From positions 1-6,330 of the forward strand of contig JASHWX010000009.1 in NCBI GenBank assembly GCA_030043815.1: a DNA stretch of 6,330 nt, written 5' to 3'. This document shows positions 1 through 6,097 of the stretch, in pieces. The notes under the pieces are model-generated. The model saw only the letters and a program-made list of their open reading frames with translations. It was not told where the DNA came from and made no database searches. This stretch comes from Candidatus Rhabdochlamydia sp. (GTDB lineage Bacteria; Chlamydiota; Chlamydiia; Chlamydiales; Rhabdochlamydiaceae). Made by a program: the position numbers and the translations under genes. Numbering within the stretch: the first letter of the stretch is position 1; each line of letters begins with the position of its first letter.

Positions 1-877
1 GCTTGTGCCTAAGCATCATCGCAAAGAGCTTGTGAGCTACAGCGGGAATCAACTTCAAGAATCGCTATTATTGGATGTGATTTTTCCTGTTTTGCATGGA
101 ACGTATGGAGAAGATGGCACTGTCCAAGGACTCCTTAAATTGGCCAACATCCCCTTCGTTGGCGCAAGCGTACTGGGTTCTTCGATCGGGATGGACAAAG
201 ATGTGATGAAACGCCTTTTCCGCGAAGCGAATATTCCAACGGCGCGCTTTTTGACCGTCCATCAATACAATCGCGATCAATTCACCTTTGACTCTGTGGT
301 TCGCGAGCTTGGCCTGCCCTTTTTTGTGAAGCCTGCTAACCTCGGCTCATCGGTAGGTATCTCTAAAGTAAAGAAACTAGAAGAGTTCCAAGCGGCTGTC
401 GATGATGCCTTTTTATACGATCGCAAGATCATCATCGAAGAGTTTATCCAAGGAAGAGAGATTGTCTGCTCGGTGCTCGGCAATGATGAACCGATCGTTT
501 CGCTCCCGGGCGAGATCATTCCTCATCATGAATTCTATTCCTACGAGGCCAAGTATCTCGATGAAAACGGCGCCCAATATAAAGTCCCCGTTGAACTTCC
601 CGAGGAACTGACCCAAAAGATCCAGCAGACGGCATTGAATGCTTATCGGGCCTTATGCTGCGAAGGGATGGCCAGGGTCGATTTTTTCTTAAAAGACAAT
701 GGAGAAATTCTCGTCAACGAAATCAATACCATCCCGGGATTTACCAAAATCAGCATGTACCCCAAATTGTGGGACGCATGCGGCCTGCCCTATTCTAAGC
801 TGCTCGATCGCCTCATCGAGCTTGCCATCGAACGCCACCAGAAAGAGTCCTTGCTTAAAACCTCATTCGGTCCATAA
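1..877 (+). CDS. ddl: D-alanine--D-alanine ligase, 5'-truncated by the window edge
   Basis: ATP-grasp ligase that joins two D-alanines for the peptidoglycan stem peptide in the cytoplasm. The frame is open to the window's left edge. The GTG at position 5 is only the first visible start-like codon, because the family's N-terminal subdomain (the usual first 60 or more residues) is missing. Counting from that GTG, visible motifs are HGTYGEDGTVQG (31-42), MDKDVMKR (63-70), the ATP-binding segment FVKPANLGSSVGISK (107-121), IIIEEFIQGREI (142-153), the omega-loop EFYSYEAKY (176-184), whose tyrosine is typical of D-Ala rather than D-lactate ligases, and the metal-binding NEINTIPGFT (238-247). In Chlamydiaceae Ddl is the C-terminal half of a MurC-Ddl fusion. 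Whether that holds here lies outside the window. It is the first visible gene of a compact run and ends 9 nt before the next gene. Family identity is very secure. Confidence 0.95.
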   Translation, partial: LVPKHHRKELVSYSGNQLQESLLLDVIFPVLHGTYGEDGTVQGLLKLANIPFVGASVLGSSIGMDKDVMKRLFREANIPTARFLTVHQYNRDQFTFDSVVRELGLPFFVKPANLGSSVGISKVKKLEEFQAAVDDAFLYDRKIIIEEFIQGREIVCSVLGNDEPIVSLPGEIIPHHEFYSYEAKYLDENGAQYKVPVELPEELTQKIQQTALNAYRALCCEGMARVDFFLKDNGEILVNEINTIPGFTKISMYPKLWDACGLPYSKLLDRLIELAIERHQKESLLKTSFGP

Positions 878-886
878 AATTGACCT

Positions 887-1750
887 GTGAAGTTTGTAAA
901 AGTTATTTTATTTGTGGTCCTATTTTGTGCGGTAGAGCGTTTTTGTCATCACCAGACAAGGGGCTTTAGCCTGCATAAAATTTTACCGAGACAGCAAGCC
1001 CAGGGTGCGGGATTGGAAGGGAAAGAACTCCAGGAAGTGGAGGCGCTGCTCGATCAGCCTTTTCAATACTTTGCCAAAGGGGGGCAGTGCTACATCTTTG
1101 CCAGCGCCGATGGCAGTGTCGTGATTAAATTTTTTAAACAGCATCACATGCACTTTTGGAACTGGCTCGAGGCGGCACCCCTTCCTGGATTTTTAAATGG
1201 GTACCGGAAGCACATTCTCGGCAAGCACCATCACCAATCCTCTGATTTTCTTTTTGAAAGCTGTAAACTTGCCAATGAACGATTTAAAGAACGCACCGGC
1301 ATGATCTACTTGCATGTGAATCGCACCGATTGCTTTAAAAAGAAACTGGTGATCATCGATAAACTGGGAATTAAGCATCAAATCGACCCTAATGGAGTCG
1401 ACTTTGTCATCCAAAGAAAAGCGGATGTGCTCTCCCACAAAAAACTCAAGAGGCTGATTAAGGAAAAACAAATTGATAAAGCCAAGCGATGCATCGATTC
1501 CCTATTAGACCTCATTGTTGAAAGGTCTAAAATGGGCATCAAAGACCTCGATCCCAATTTTCGTTCCAATTTCGGCTTCTTGGGCGAAAAAGCCATTGAA
1601 ATTGATCTCGGTTCCTATCAAAATGATGGCTTGCTTCCGATGGCTTATAAAAAAGAAGTTGCCAAGCAAACACGGGATTTGAAAGACTGGTTGAGCAAGC
1701 GCAATGCGGAGCTCGCTTGTTATCTCGATGAAACAATTGAGGCTTTATGA
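887..1750 (+). CDS. Membrane-anchored protein with a divergent kinase-like domain, function unknown
   Basis: 287 residues, GTG start 9 nt after the ddl stop, no clear Shine-Dalgarno. Residues 3-18 (FVKVILFVVLFCAVER) form a hydrophobic segment with a Lys before it: a signal peptide or N-terminal anchor. The rest reads like a remote protein-kinase fold: a glycine-containing strand (KGGQCYIFASADG, 64-76) leading to VVIKFFK with a candidate ATP-binding Lys81, a possible helix-C Glu124, a hinge-like VDFVIQRK (171-178), a catalytic-loop-like GIKDLDPNFRSNFG (217-230) and an IDLG (239-242) in place of DFG. The D-to-N spacing of the catalytic loop is not canonical, so activity is uncertain. The gene overlaps kdoO by 4 nt (ATGA), so a link to LPS core modification, for example as a sugar kinase, is possible but only inferred. 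Alternatives are a pseudokinase or a lineage-specific chlamydial protein. That it is a real gene is well supported; the fold is a moderate call. Confidence 0.8.
   Translation: MKFVKVILFVVLFCAVERFCHHQTRGFSLHKILPRQQAQGAGLEGKELQEVEALLDQPFQYFAKGGQCYIFASADGSVVIKFFKQHHMHFWNWLEAAPLPGFLNGYRKHILGKHHHQSSDFLFESCKLANERFKERTGMIYLHVNRTDCFKKKLVIIDKLGIKHQIDPNGVDFVIQRKADVLSHKKLKRLIKEKQIDKAKRCIDSLLDLIVERSKMGIKDLDPNFRSNFGFLGEKAIEIDLGSYQNDGLLPMAYKKEVAKQTRDLKDWLSKRNAELACYLDETIEAL
1739..1742 (+). promoter_or_regulatory. Ribosome binding site of the Kdo hydroxylase gene
   Basis: GAGG lies inside the last codons of the kinase-like gene, 4 nt before the ATG at 1747. With the ATGA stop/start overlap it indicates translational coupling of the two genes and supports this start. 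The spacing is on the short side. Confidence 0.5.
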
Positions 1751-2637
1751 CAAAATTAATTAAAGTTGAAGAAAATGATTTTAGTGAAAATAAAACGCGT
1801 TATTGTGAAGAATTAGAAAACGCGAACATTCTATTTTTTGAAAAGTGCCCTTTTAAGTTTCCAAAAAAAGATTTAGATTTTTTACTCTCCCAAAAACAAT
1901 CGGGGGCCGCCAACCGCAAAAACATCGCCTATAAGCCCGCAGCCAATAAGATCACGAATGCCGTCGAAATGTCAGAAGAGCAATCAAAGAGGCTGTTAGA
2001 GGTCATGCAAAATTATTCCAAATGCGTGGTGAAATTCCTTGCGGAACTGCTCCCTCCCTATGCCGCCCATTGGAGCTTGGACTATGCGAGCTTTCGCCCC
2101 TTTCAAGAAAAAGGACGGCAGCTCCGGACGCGCGCGCGCAATGATCTTTTGCACGTGGATTCCTTTCCTACCCGTCCCATGCATGGACGCAGAATTTTGC
2201 GATTTTTTACCAATATCAATCCTAAAGAGAGCCGTTTGTGGACGACCTCTGATCCTTTTGAGGTCTTGGTCGAGCGTTTTGGAGGCAAGGGGGTCGATTT
2301 TCCACGCCGTAATAGCCTAATGGGGCGGTTATTGAAAATTTTAGGGTTTCCCATTGTGCTTCGATCCCCTTATGATACTTTCATGCTGAACTTGCACAAT
2401 TTCTTAAAAGAAAACGAAGAGTTTCAAAAGAATTGCCATAAAGATTATTGGGAATTCCCTCCCCATTCTTGTTGGATCGTTTTTACTGATCAGGTCTCCC
2501 ATGCAGCAACAGCAGGTCAATATGCTCTTGAACAGACGATTCTTGTTCCTCACACCGGATTGGTCAATCCGCAAAAAGCGCCCGTTTCCATTTTAGAGAA
2601 ATTGGCTAAAAGGACAATGATCGATGCCGCCCTTTAG
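1747..2637 (+). CDS. kdoO: Kdo 3-hydroxylase (Fe(II)/2-oxoglutarate dioxygenase, KdoO family)
   Basis: 296 residues, the usual size of the family. KdoO enzymes hydroxylate C3 of a Kdo residue in Kdo2-lipid A, giving the Ko sugar, at the cytoplasmic face of the inner membrane with Fe(II), O2 and 2-oxoglutarate. The non-haem iron triad HxD...H is visible as His136 and Asp138 (LLHVDSFPTRPMHGRRILRF, 134-153) and distal His252 (TDQVSHAATAGQYALEQT, 247-264). Two further segments fit the family as I know it: FFTNINP (153-159), and RSPYDTFMLNLHNFLKENEE (206-225). The start is fixed by the ATGA overlap with the previous gene and a GAGG upstream. Its 3' end overlaps ispF by 14 nt. The first ~150 bases are noticeably more A+T-rich than the rest; the N-terminal region is also the less recognisable part. 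No Kdo transferase (waaA) is in view. Confidence 0.88.
   Translation: MTKLIKVEENDFSENKTRYCEELENANILFFEKCPFKFPKKDLDFLLSQKQSGAANRKNIAYKPAANKITNAVEMSEEQSKRLLEVMQNYSKCVVKFLAELLPPYAAHWSLDYASFRPFQEKGRQLRTRARNDLLHVDSFPTRPMHGRRILRFFTNINPKESRLWTTSDPFEVLVERFGGKGVDFPRRNSLMGRLLKILGFPIVLRSPYDTFMLNLHNFLKENEEFQKNCHKDYWEFPPHSCWIVFTDQVSHAATAGQYALEQTILVPHTGLVNPQKAPVSILEKLAKRTMIDAAL
2608..2614 (+). promoter_or_regulatory. Ribosome binding site that fixes the ispF start
   Basis: AAAAGGA ends 9 nt before the ATG at 2624 and lies within the end of kdoO. It is the best Shine-Dalgarno match in the operon and supports a start inside the upstream gene, giving a 14-nt coding overlap. Confidence 0.55.
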
Positions 2638-3121
2638 TTTTCCAAAAGTCCGCGTCGGCATCGGACAAGACAGCCATCGCTTTCTCCCTTCTGATTCAGC
2701 TAAGCCCTGCATCATCGGCGGACTGATTTTTGAAGAAGCGCCAGGCCTTTCGGCGGATTCTGACGGCGATGTCGTCTTTCATGCCATCTGTAATGCAATC
2801 ACCTCCGTGACAGGTGTTCCGATCTTAGGAGGCATTGCAATCGACCTATGCCATAAAGATGGGATTACCGACAGTCAGGTTTACTTAGAAAAGGCGCTAG
2901 AAGCGCTCGGGCCCCAGATGATTGAACACATCGCATTGACCATCGAAGGAAAACGCCCCCGATTTCAAAAGCGCGTCGATGAGATGCGCGCCAAGATTGC
3001 CCATGTGATGAAGATCAGGATCGACCAAGTCGGTCTGACTGCGACGTCTGGCGATGGGCTGACGGATTTCGGGTGCGGCGATGGCCTTCAGTGCTTTTGT
3101 GTGTTAACGACAGTTCAATAG
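2624..3121 (+). CDS. ispF: 2-C-methyl-D-erythritol 2,4-cyclodiphosphate synthase
   Basis: 165 residues, typical for IspF. It cyclises CDP-methylerythritol 2-phosphate to MEcPP with loss of CMP, the fifth step of the MEP isoprenoid pathway, as a cytoplasmic trimer. The metal site is visible: Asp16 and His18 in VGIGQDSHRF (11-20), and His53 in SDGDVVFHAICNAI (46-59). EGKRPRFQKRVDEMR matches the CMP-side region, and the C-terminus has TATSGDGLTDFGCGDGLQCF. It departs from the E. coli type: the FPDTDP loop is replaced by IAIDLCHKDGITDS, and the GRGEG arginine position carries Cys (GCGDG). As I remember, chlamydial IspF proteins share this GIGQDSHRF/GITDS form, so these look like lineage traits rather than decay. 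It is translationally coupled to kdoO and converges with the cysJ-like gene, overlapping it by 7 bp. Confidence 0.95.
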   Translation: MPPFSFPKVRVGIGQDSHRFLPSDSAKPCIIGGLIFEEAPGLSADSDGDVVFHAICNAITSVTGVPILGGIAIDLCHKDGITDSQVYLEKALEALGPQMIEHIALTIEGKRPRFQKRVDEMRAKIAHVMKIRIDQVGLTATSGDGLTDFGCGDGLQCFCVLTTVQ

Positions 3122-4257
3122 ACATCGGCCATGTATCTTTTTTGCGTGCGCAGCATTTTGACGTAGGCTTTGGCGGCCTCTTCGCTCATCTGTCCTCTTT
3201 CAGACGCGATTTTTTGCAGCATGGCTTCCACGTCTTTTGCCATGCGATGCGCATCCCCGCAGACGTAAAAGTAGGCGCCCTCTTGCAGCCAGTTCCAGAG
3301 CTCGGCCGCTTTTTCATGCATGCGGTGTTGGACATAAATTTTTTCTGATTGATCACGGGAAAAAGCGAGGTCGAGCTGGAGCTTTCCTGCGGCAGTCCAC
3401 CTTTCCCAATCCTCTTTGTAAAAGTAATCGGATGCGCGGTTGCGCTCGCCGAAAAAGAGCCAATTTTTTCCCGATGCGCCTTTGGCAATGCGCTCTTGCA
3501 TGAACGCGCGGAACGGCGCAACCCCTGTGCCGGGGCCGACCATGATGATGGGCGCAGCATCGTCTTCAGGAAGGGTAAAATAATGAGCAGGTTGGACATA
3601 AATGGGGATGGGGGTTTCATTCACTTGAGCAAGATGGCAGAGAAAATGGCTGCCGACCCCGTATCGCTTTTCTCCTTGATGGGAAAAGGTAAACAGCGCA
3701 ACGGTCAAGTGGATTTCATCAGGATGCTGCAGCTTTGAATTGGCAATCGAGTAAAAGCGAGGGAGAAGGGGGCCAAATTGCTCGCATAGCTGTTGAAGCG
3801 GAGCATTGACTTCTTGGTATTCTTTAAGCAAGTCGAGAGGATCGTGCGTGCTCAAATATTGAGAGAGAAGAGGTTTATTTTCGCTTAGAAGCAAACGATG
3901 CAGTGCATTTTTTTTATCGTGGCTTTGTTCGCATTCGTAGAACAGCTTGAGAAAAGATGAAGTTAAACGGGACAGATTGGCCTTAAAGCTTAAAAAATCC
4001 CATAAAGTAAACACTTTTTCGCTGCGCGGATCCTTGATCTCTTCATCGCCTTCCGCATGCATCGCTTCGATCAGATGTTTGACGAGCACCGGGTCATTTT
4101 GAGCATAGATCCCAATCGAGTCACCGACTTTATAATCAAGGGAGATAAGGGAAGTGTCCAAGGTGACATGGCTTGTGTACTTGGTCGATCCAGTTTTGGT
4201 GAGAAGGTAGCGTTCCTTGATTGTCGCGGTTGCCGGATGCAGTCGAGAAATACTCAT
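3115..4257 (-). CDS. cysJ: CysJ-like NADPH:FAD oxidoreductase without a flavodoxin domain
   Basis: 380 residues with the FAD- and NADPH-binding modules of the CysJ / cytochrome P450 reductase family. Visible motifs: FAD-contacting RFYSIANS (167-174) and GVGSHFL (200-206), the pyridine-nucleotide loop GPGTGVAPFRAFMQER (241-256), FFGERN (268-273), FSRDQ (299-303), YVQHRM (308-313), YVCGDAHRMAKDVEAML (331-347) and the terminal Tyr380 of RYMADVY that stacks on FAD. The N-terminal FMN-binding flavodoxin domain of full CysJ is absent, as in the Chlamydia protein annotated sulfite reductase, and no CysI hemoprotein subunit is nearby. The true electron acceptor is therefore unknown and assimilatory sulfite reduction is doubtful. 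No clear Shine-Dalgarno precedes the ATG, but MSISRLHPATATI is a plausible start. The stop overlaps the end of ispF on the other strand. Placement beside ispF fits chlamydial gene order. Confidence 0.92.
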   Translation of the reverse strand: MSISRLHPATATIKERYLLTKTGSTKYTSHVTLDTSLISLDYKVGDSIGIYAQNDPVLVKHLIEAMHAEGDEEIKDPRSEKVFTLWDFLSFKANLSRLTSSFLKLFYECEQSHDKKNALHRLLLSENKPLLSQYLSTHDPLDLLKEYQEVNAPLQQLCEQFGPLLPRFYSIANSKLQHPDEIHLTVALFTFSHQGEKRYGVGSHFLCHLAQVNETPIPIYVQPAHYFTLPEDDAAPIIMVGPGTGVAPFRAFMQERIAKGASGKNWLFFGERNRASDYFYKEDWERWTAAGKLQLDLAFSRDQSEKIYVQHRMHEKAAELWNWLQEGAYFYVCGDAHRMAKDVEAMLQKIASERGQMSEEAAKAYVKMLRTQKRYMADVY

Positions 4258-4284
4258 AGACAGCTGTTCAATAAATGTGATAAA
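4257..4284 (+). promoter_or_regulatory. Candidate extended -10 promoter of the small lipoprotein gene
   Basis: TAGACA (4257-4262) matches five of six -35 bases. After a 16-nt spacer comes GATAAA (4279-4284), four of six -10 bases, preceded by TGT as in extended -10 promoters. Transcription would begin near 4291, only about 3 nt before the ATG at 4294, so the message would be leaderless; this agrees with the lack of any Shine-Dalgarno there. The site overlaps the first codon of the divergent cysJ-like gene. Read by eye, unconfirmed. Confidence 0.35.
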
Positions 4285-4293
4285 TAGCGCATC

Positions 4294-4422
4294 ATGCCCT
4301 TCATATTAATTGTCGCCCTTCTCTTGTTTAGTTCATGCGGCGGAGGTTACAACCACCGCTCTTACATCATTTCAGACACAGGGCAAGAAGAAGAAGAGCT
4401 TTACGTCGATGATGAAGATTAA
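4294..4422 (+). CDS. Very small putative lipoprotein (42 residues)
   Basis: The reading frame encodes a hydrophobic N-terminus (MPFILIVALLLFSSC) ending in a lipobox-like LFSSC with Cys15, followed by GGG, a short polar stretch and a strongly acidic tail (EEEELYVDDED). If lipidated, the mature peptide would be about 28 residues. Weak points are the absence of a positively charged n-region and Phe at lipobox -3. An in-frame TAG at 4285-4287 just upstream excludes a longer N-terminus from ATG. There is no Shine-Dalgarno, but an upstream promoter could give a leaderless transcript. It is divergent from the cysJ-like gene (36 nt between start codons) and convergent with the small minus-strand ORF, sharing a TTAA at the stops. 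Chlamydiaceae carry the lipoprotein gene omcA next to gltX, but this product has a single cysteine and is not recognisably OmcA. I do not recognise the family. Confidence 0.5.
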   Translation: MPFILIVALLLFSSCGGGYNHRSYIISDTGQEEEELYVDDED

Positions 4423-4568
4423 ATCTCTTTAAGTAAGTTCGCCTCAATATTTATAATGACCTTCAAGTTTTTTTCGCGATCTTTCACATCAGCCTCCTCA
4501 GCCATGTGCTCGCACATTGTCTTCGTCGTCAGTTGTGAAATCTCATCGAAAATCTCCTTGAATTTCAT
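4419..4568 (-). CDS. Small hypothetical protein (49 residues), charged and probably helical
   Basis: A short ORF 19 nt downstream of the gltX stop on the same strand. It starts MKFKEIFDEISQL and ends ANLLKEI. The composition (many Glu, Lys, Ile and Leu spaced as in amphipathic helices, no Pro or Gly) looks like a real soluble or coiled-coil protein rather than a random frame. Against this, no Shine-Dalgarno is visible and the ORF is short. Its stop (4419-4421) overlaps the stop of the convergent lipoprotein gene. The ORF lies almost wholly between two inverted repeats (4430-4453 and 4571-4594) and reads out through the left one, which encodes part of its C-terminus. It would be co-transcribed with gltX. 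No function can be assigned. Confidence 0.4.
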   Translation of the reverse strand: MKFKEIFDEISQLTTKTMCEHMAEEADVKDREKNLKVIINIEANLLKEI

Positions 4569-4594
4569 TACAACTATTTAAGCGAACTTACTTA
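4430..4594. repeat. 165-bp segment bounded by imperfect inverted repeats
   Basis: TAAGTAAGTTCGC at 4430-4442 recurs exactly inverted at 4582-4594. The match continues inward with mismatches, giving 24-bp arms (4430-4453 and 4571-4594) with 20 matching positions. The arms are 117 bp apart, too far for a rho-independent terminator. The right arm holds the gltX stop codon and the left arm encodes residues near the end of the 49-residue ORF. AATCT occurs just outside both arms (4422-4426 and 4596-4600) but at unequal distances, so a target duplication is not convincing. It could be a small mobile or decayed element, or chance plus coding constraint. Confidence 0.45.
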
Positions 4595-6081
4595 CAATCT
4601 TTCTTCTGCCAGCCTTTGGCGAGGTCATCCATTTTTTTATTCGAAATGCCCCCGAGGAATTCAATGCCATTGAGCAGCCTTGCCCGCGTGCGGTCTTTTC
4701 CTAGCAGTTCCACGGAATCAAAGAGCGGAGGGCCTTGCCTTTTTCCGATCAAGGAGACGTAAAGCATCGGGATGATGACCTTTTTATGGTGGACCCCGAA
4801 GACTTCAGCGACATCGCGGGAGGCTTTTTCAATTCCTGAGCGTTTCCAATTTTCTTGCTCGTCCATGCTCCAAATGATCCCTTGCAGCATCATGGCGATT
4901 TTCTCTTTAGGCTGCCCGGCCGGGCAGAGCAGCTCTTCTGTGTACTCGAGGTGATTGACGAAGAAGAAATAGCACAGCTCCATGAACTCGCCAAAAGTCT
5001 TAATTCTTGTATGCACGAGCGGCATGAGCTTTTGCATGAACTCTTCGTTGTAGATCCATTCCTTCATCCGATTCCATAATTTTTCCTGGGGAATCGTATT
5101 GATCAAATAATGTTGATTGACCCAATCGAGTTTCAAAATATCAAAATAAGCTCCCGACACGCCGATCCGCTTAGGATCGAACTCCCGAATGATTTCTTCG
5201 AGGGGATAAATTTCTTTGTCGCCGGGCATGCTGTATCCCATCAGAGTCAGAAAGTTGACAAACGCTTCGCGCAAATAGCCGCAGTCGCGATAGTAGAAAA
5301 TCGATGTGGGGTTTCGGCGCTTGGACAGTTTCCGCCCATCTTTGCCGAGAAGAAGGGGCATATGCAGGAAGGCAGGGGGCTTCCATCCAAAACTTTCGTA
5401 GAGCAAGATATGCTTGGGCGTCGAGCTGATCCATTCATCTCCGCGGATCACATGGGAAATCTGCATCAAGTGATCATCGACGACCGCAGCGAGATGATAT
5501 GTGGGAAAGCCATCCGATTTGAGCAGGATCTGATCATCAATATCTGCCCAAGGATAGGTGATCCGTCCTTTAATCCCATCTTCAAAGACGCACTCTCCGG
5601 TGAGCGGCACTTTAAGGCGGATGACGTAAGGCTGGCCGGCCTTTTCCCTCTCTTCCACCTCTTCTAAGCTCAAATTGCGATAGCGGCGGTCGTAGCCGAC
5701 TTTGAGCCCTAGCTTGGATGCCATTTCGCGCATTTCTGCAAGCTCTTCGGGAGTAGCAAAGCATTTATAAGCTTTCCCTCGATCAAGGAGCATCTGGCAA
5801 TGCTCGCGATAAATTTCCGTGCGCTCCGATTGCCGATACGGACCAAAAGGCCCTCCGATATCCGGGCCTTCGTCCCACTGAATGCCTGTCCATTTCAAGG
5901 CCTCAAAAATATTTGCCTCATATTCGGGCCGCGAACGCGTCCGGTCTGTATCTTCGATGCGGATAATGAATTTTCCTTTGAAATGCCGGGCAAAGATGAG
6001 ATTGAACAGCGCGATGTAAGCCGTTCCTACATGGGGATCGCCAGTCGGCGAGGGAGCAATTCTAACTCTTACTTGGTCCAT
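4588..6081 (-). CDS. gltX: Glutamyl-tRNA synthetase
   Basis: 497 residues, a full-length class I aminoacyl-tRNA synthetase that charges tRNA with glutamate in the cytoplasm. The Rossmann fold starts at once with VRVRIAPSPTGDPHVGT, where HVGT (17-20) is the HIGH motif. RIEDTDRTRS (41-50), DEGPDIGGPFGPYRQSER (70-87), HVIRGDEWISSTPKH (210-224) and the KMSKS-type KLSKR (251-255) follow, then the helical anticodon-binding half. The reading frame stays open upstream to the window edge, but that extension crosses the palindromic element at 6098-6267. The ATG at 6081 gives the normal family N-terminus, so I chose it. A weak GAGA lies about 6 nt upstream. Chlamydiae lack GlnRS and use GatCAB, so the enzyme is presumably non-discriminating and also mischarges tRNA-Gln; that is from family knowledge. 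A small same-strand ORF follows 19 nt downstream. Confidence 0.96.
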   Translation of the reverse strand: MDQVRVRIAPSPTGDPHVGTAYIALFNLIFARHFKGKFIIRIEDTDRTRSRPEYEANIFEALKWTGIQWDEGPDIGGPFGPYRQSERTEIYREHCQMLLDRGKAYKCFATPEELAEMREMASKLGLKVGYDRRYRNLSLEEVEEREKAGQPYVIRLKVPLTGECVFEDGIKGRITYPWADIDDQILLKSDGFPTYHLAAVVDDHLMQISHVIRGDEWISSTPKHILLYESFGWKPPAFLHMPLLLGKDGRKLSKRRNPTSIFYYRDCGYLREAFVNFLTLMGYSMPGDKEIYPLEEIIREFDPKRIGVSGAYFDILKLDWVNQHYLINTIPQEKLWNRMKEWIYNEEFMQKLMPLVHTRIKTFGEFMELCYFFFVNHLEYTEELLCPAGQPKEKIAMMLQGIIWSMDEQENWKRSGIEKASRDVAEVFGVHHKKVIIPMLYVSLIGKRQGPPLFDSVELLGKDRTRARLLNGIEFLGGISNKKMDDLAKGWQKKDCK

Positions 6082-6097
6082 AGATTTCTCGATATAA

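Noticed and set aside
3349..3738. 129-codon open frame antisense to the cysJ-like gene
   Set aside because: It is a shadow of conserved FAD/NADPH-binding codons on the minus strand, with no start signal or protein-like features.
4912..4927. Perfect 16-bp palindrome CTGCCCGGCCGGGCAG
   Set aside because: It lies inside gltX and encodes normal residues (CPAGQ); there is no loop or T-run, and a G+C-rich chance palindrome is the simpler reading.
5110..5667. 185-codon open frame antisense to gltX
   Set aside because: It is fully covered by a well-identified gene on the other strand, and its translation has no recognisable motif; it is a shadow of gltX codon use.
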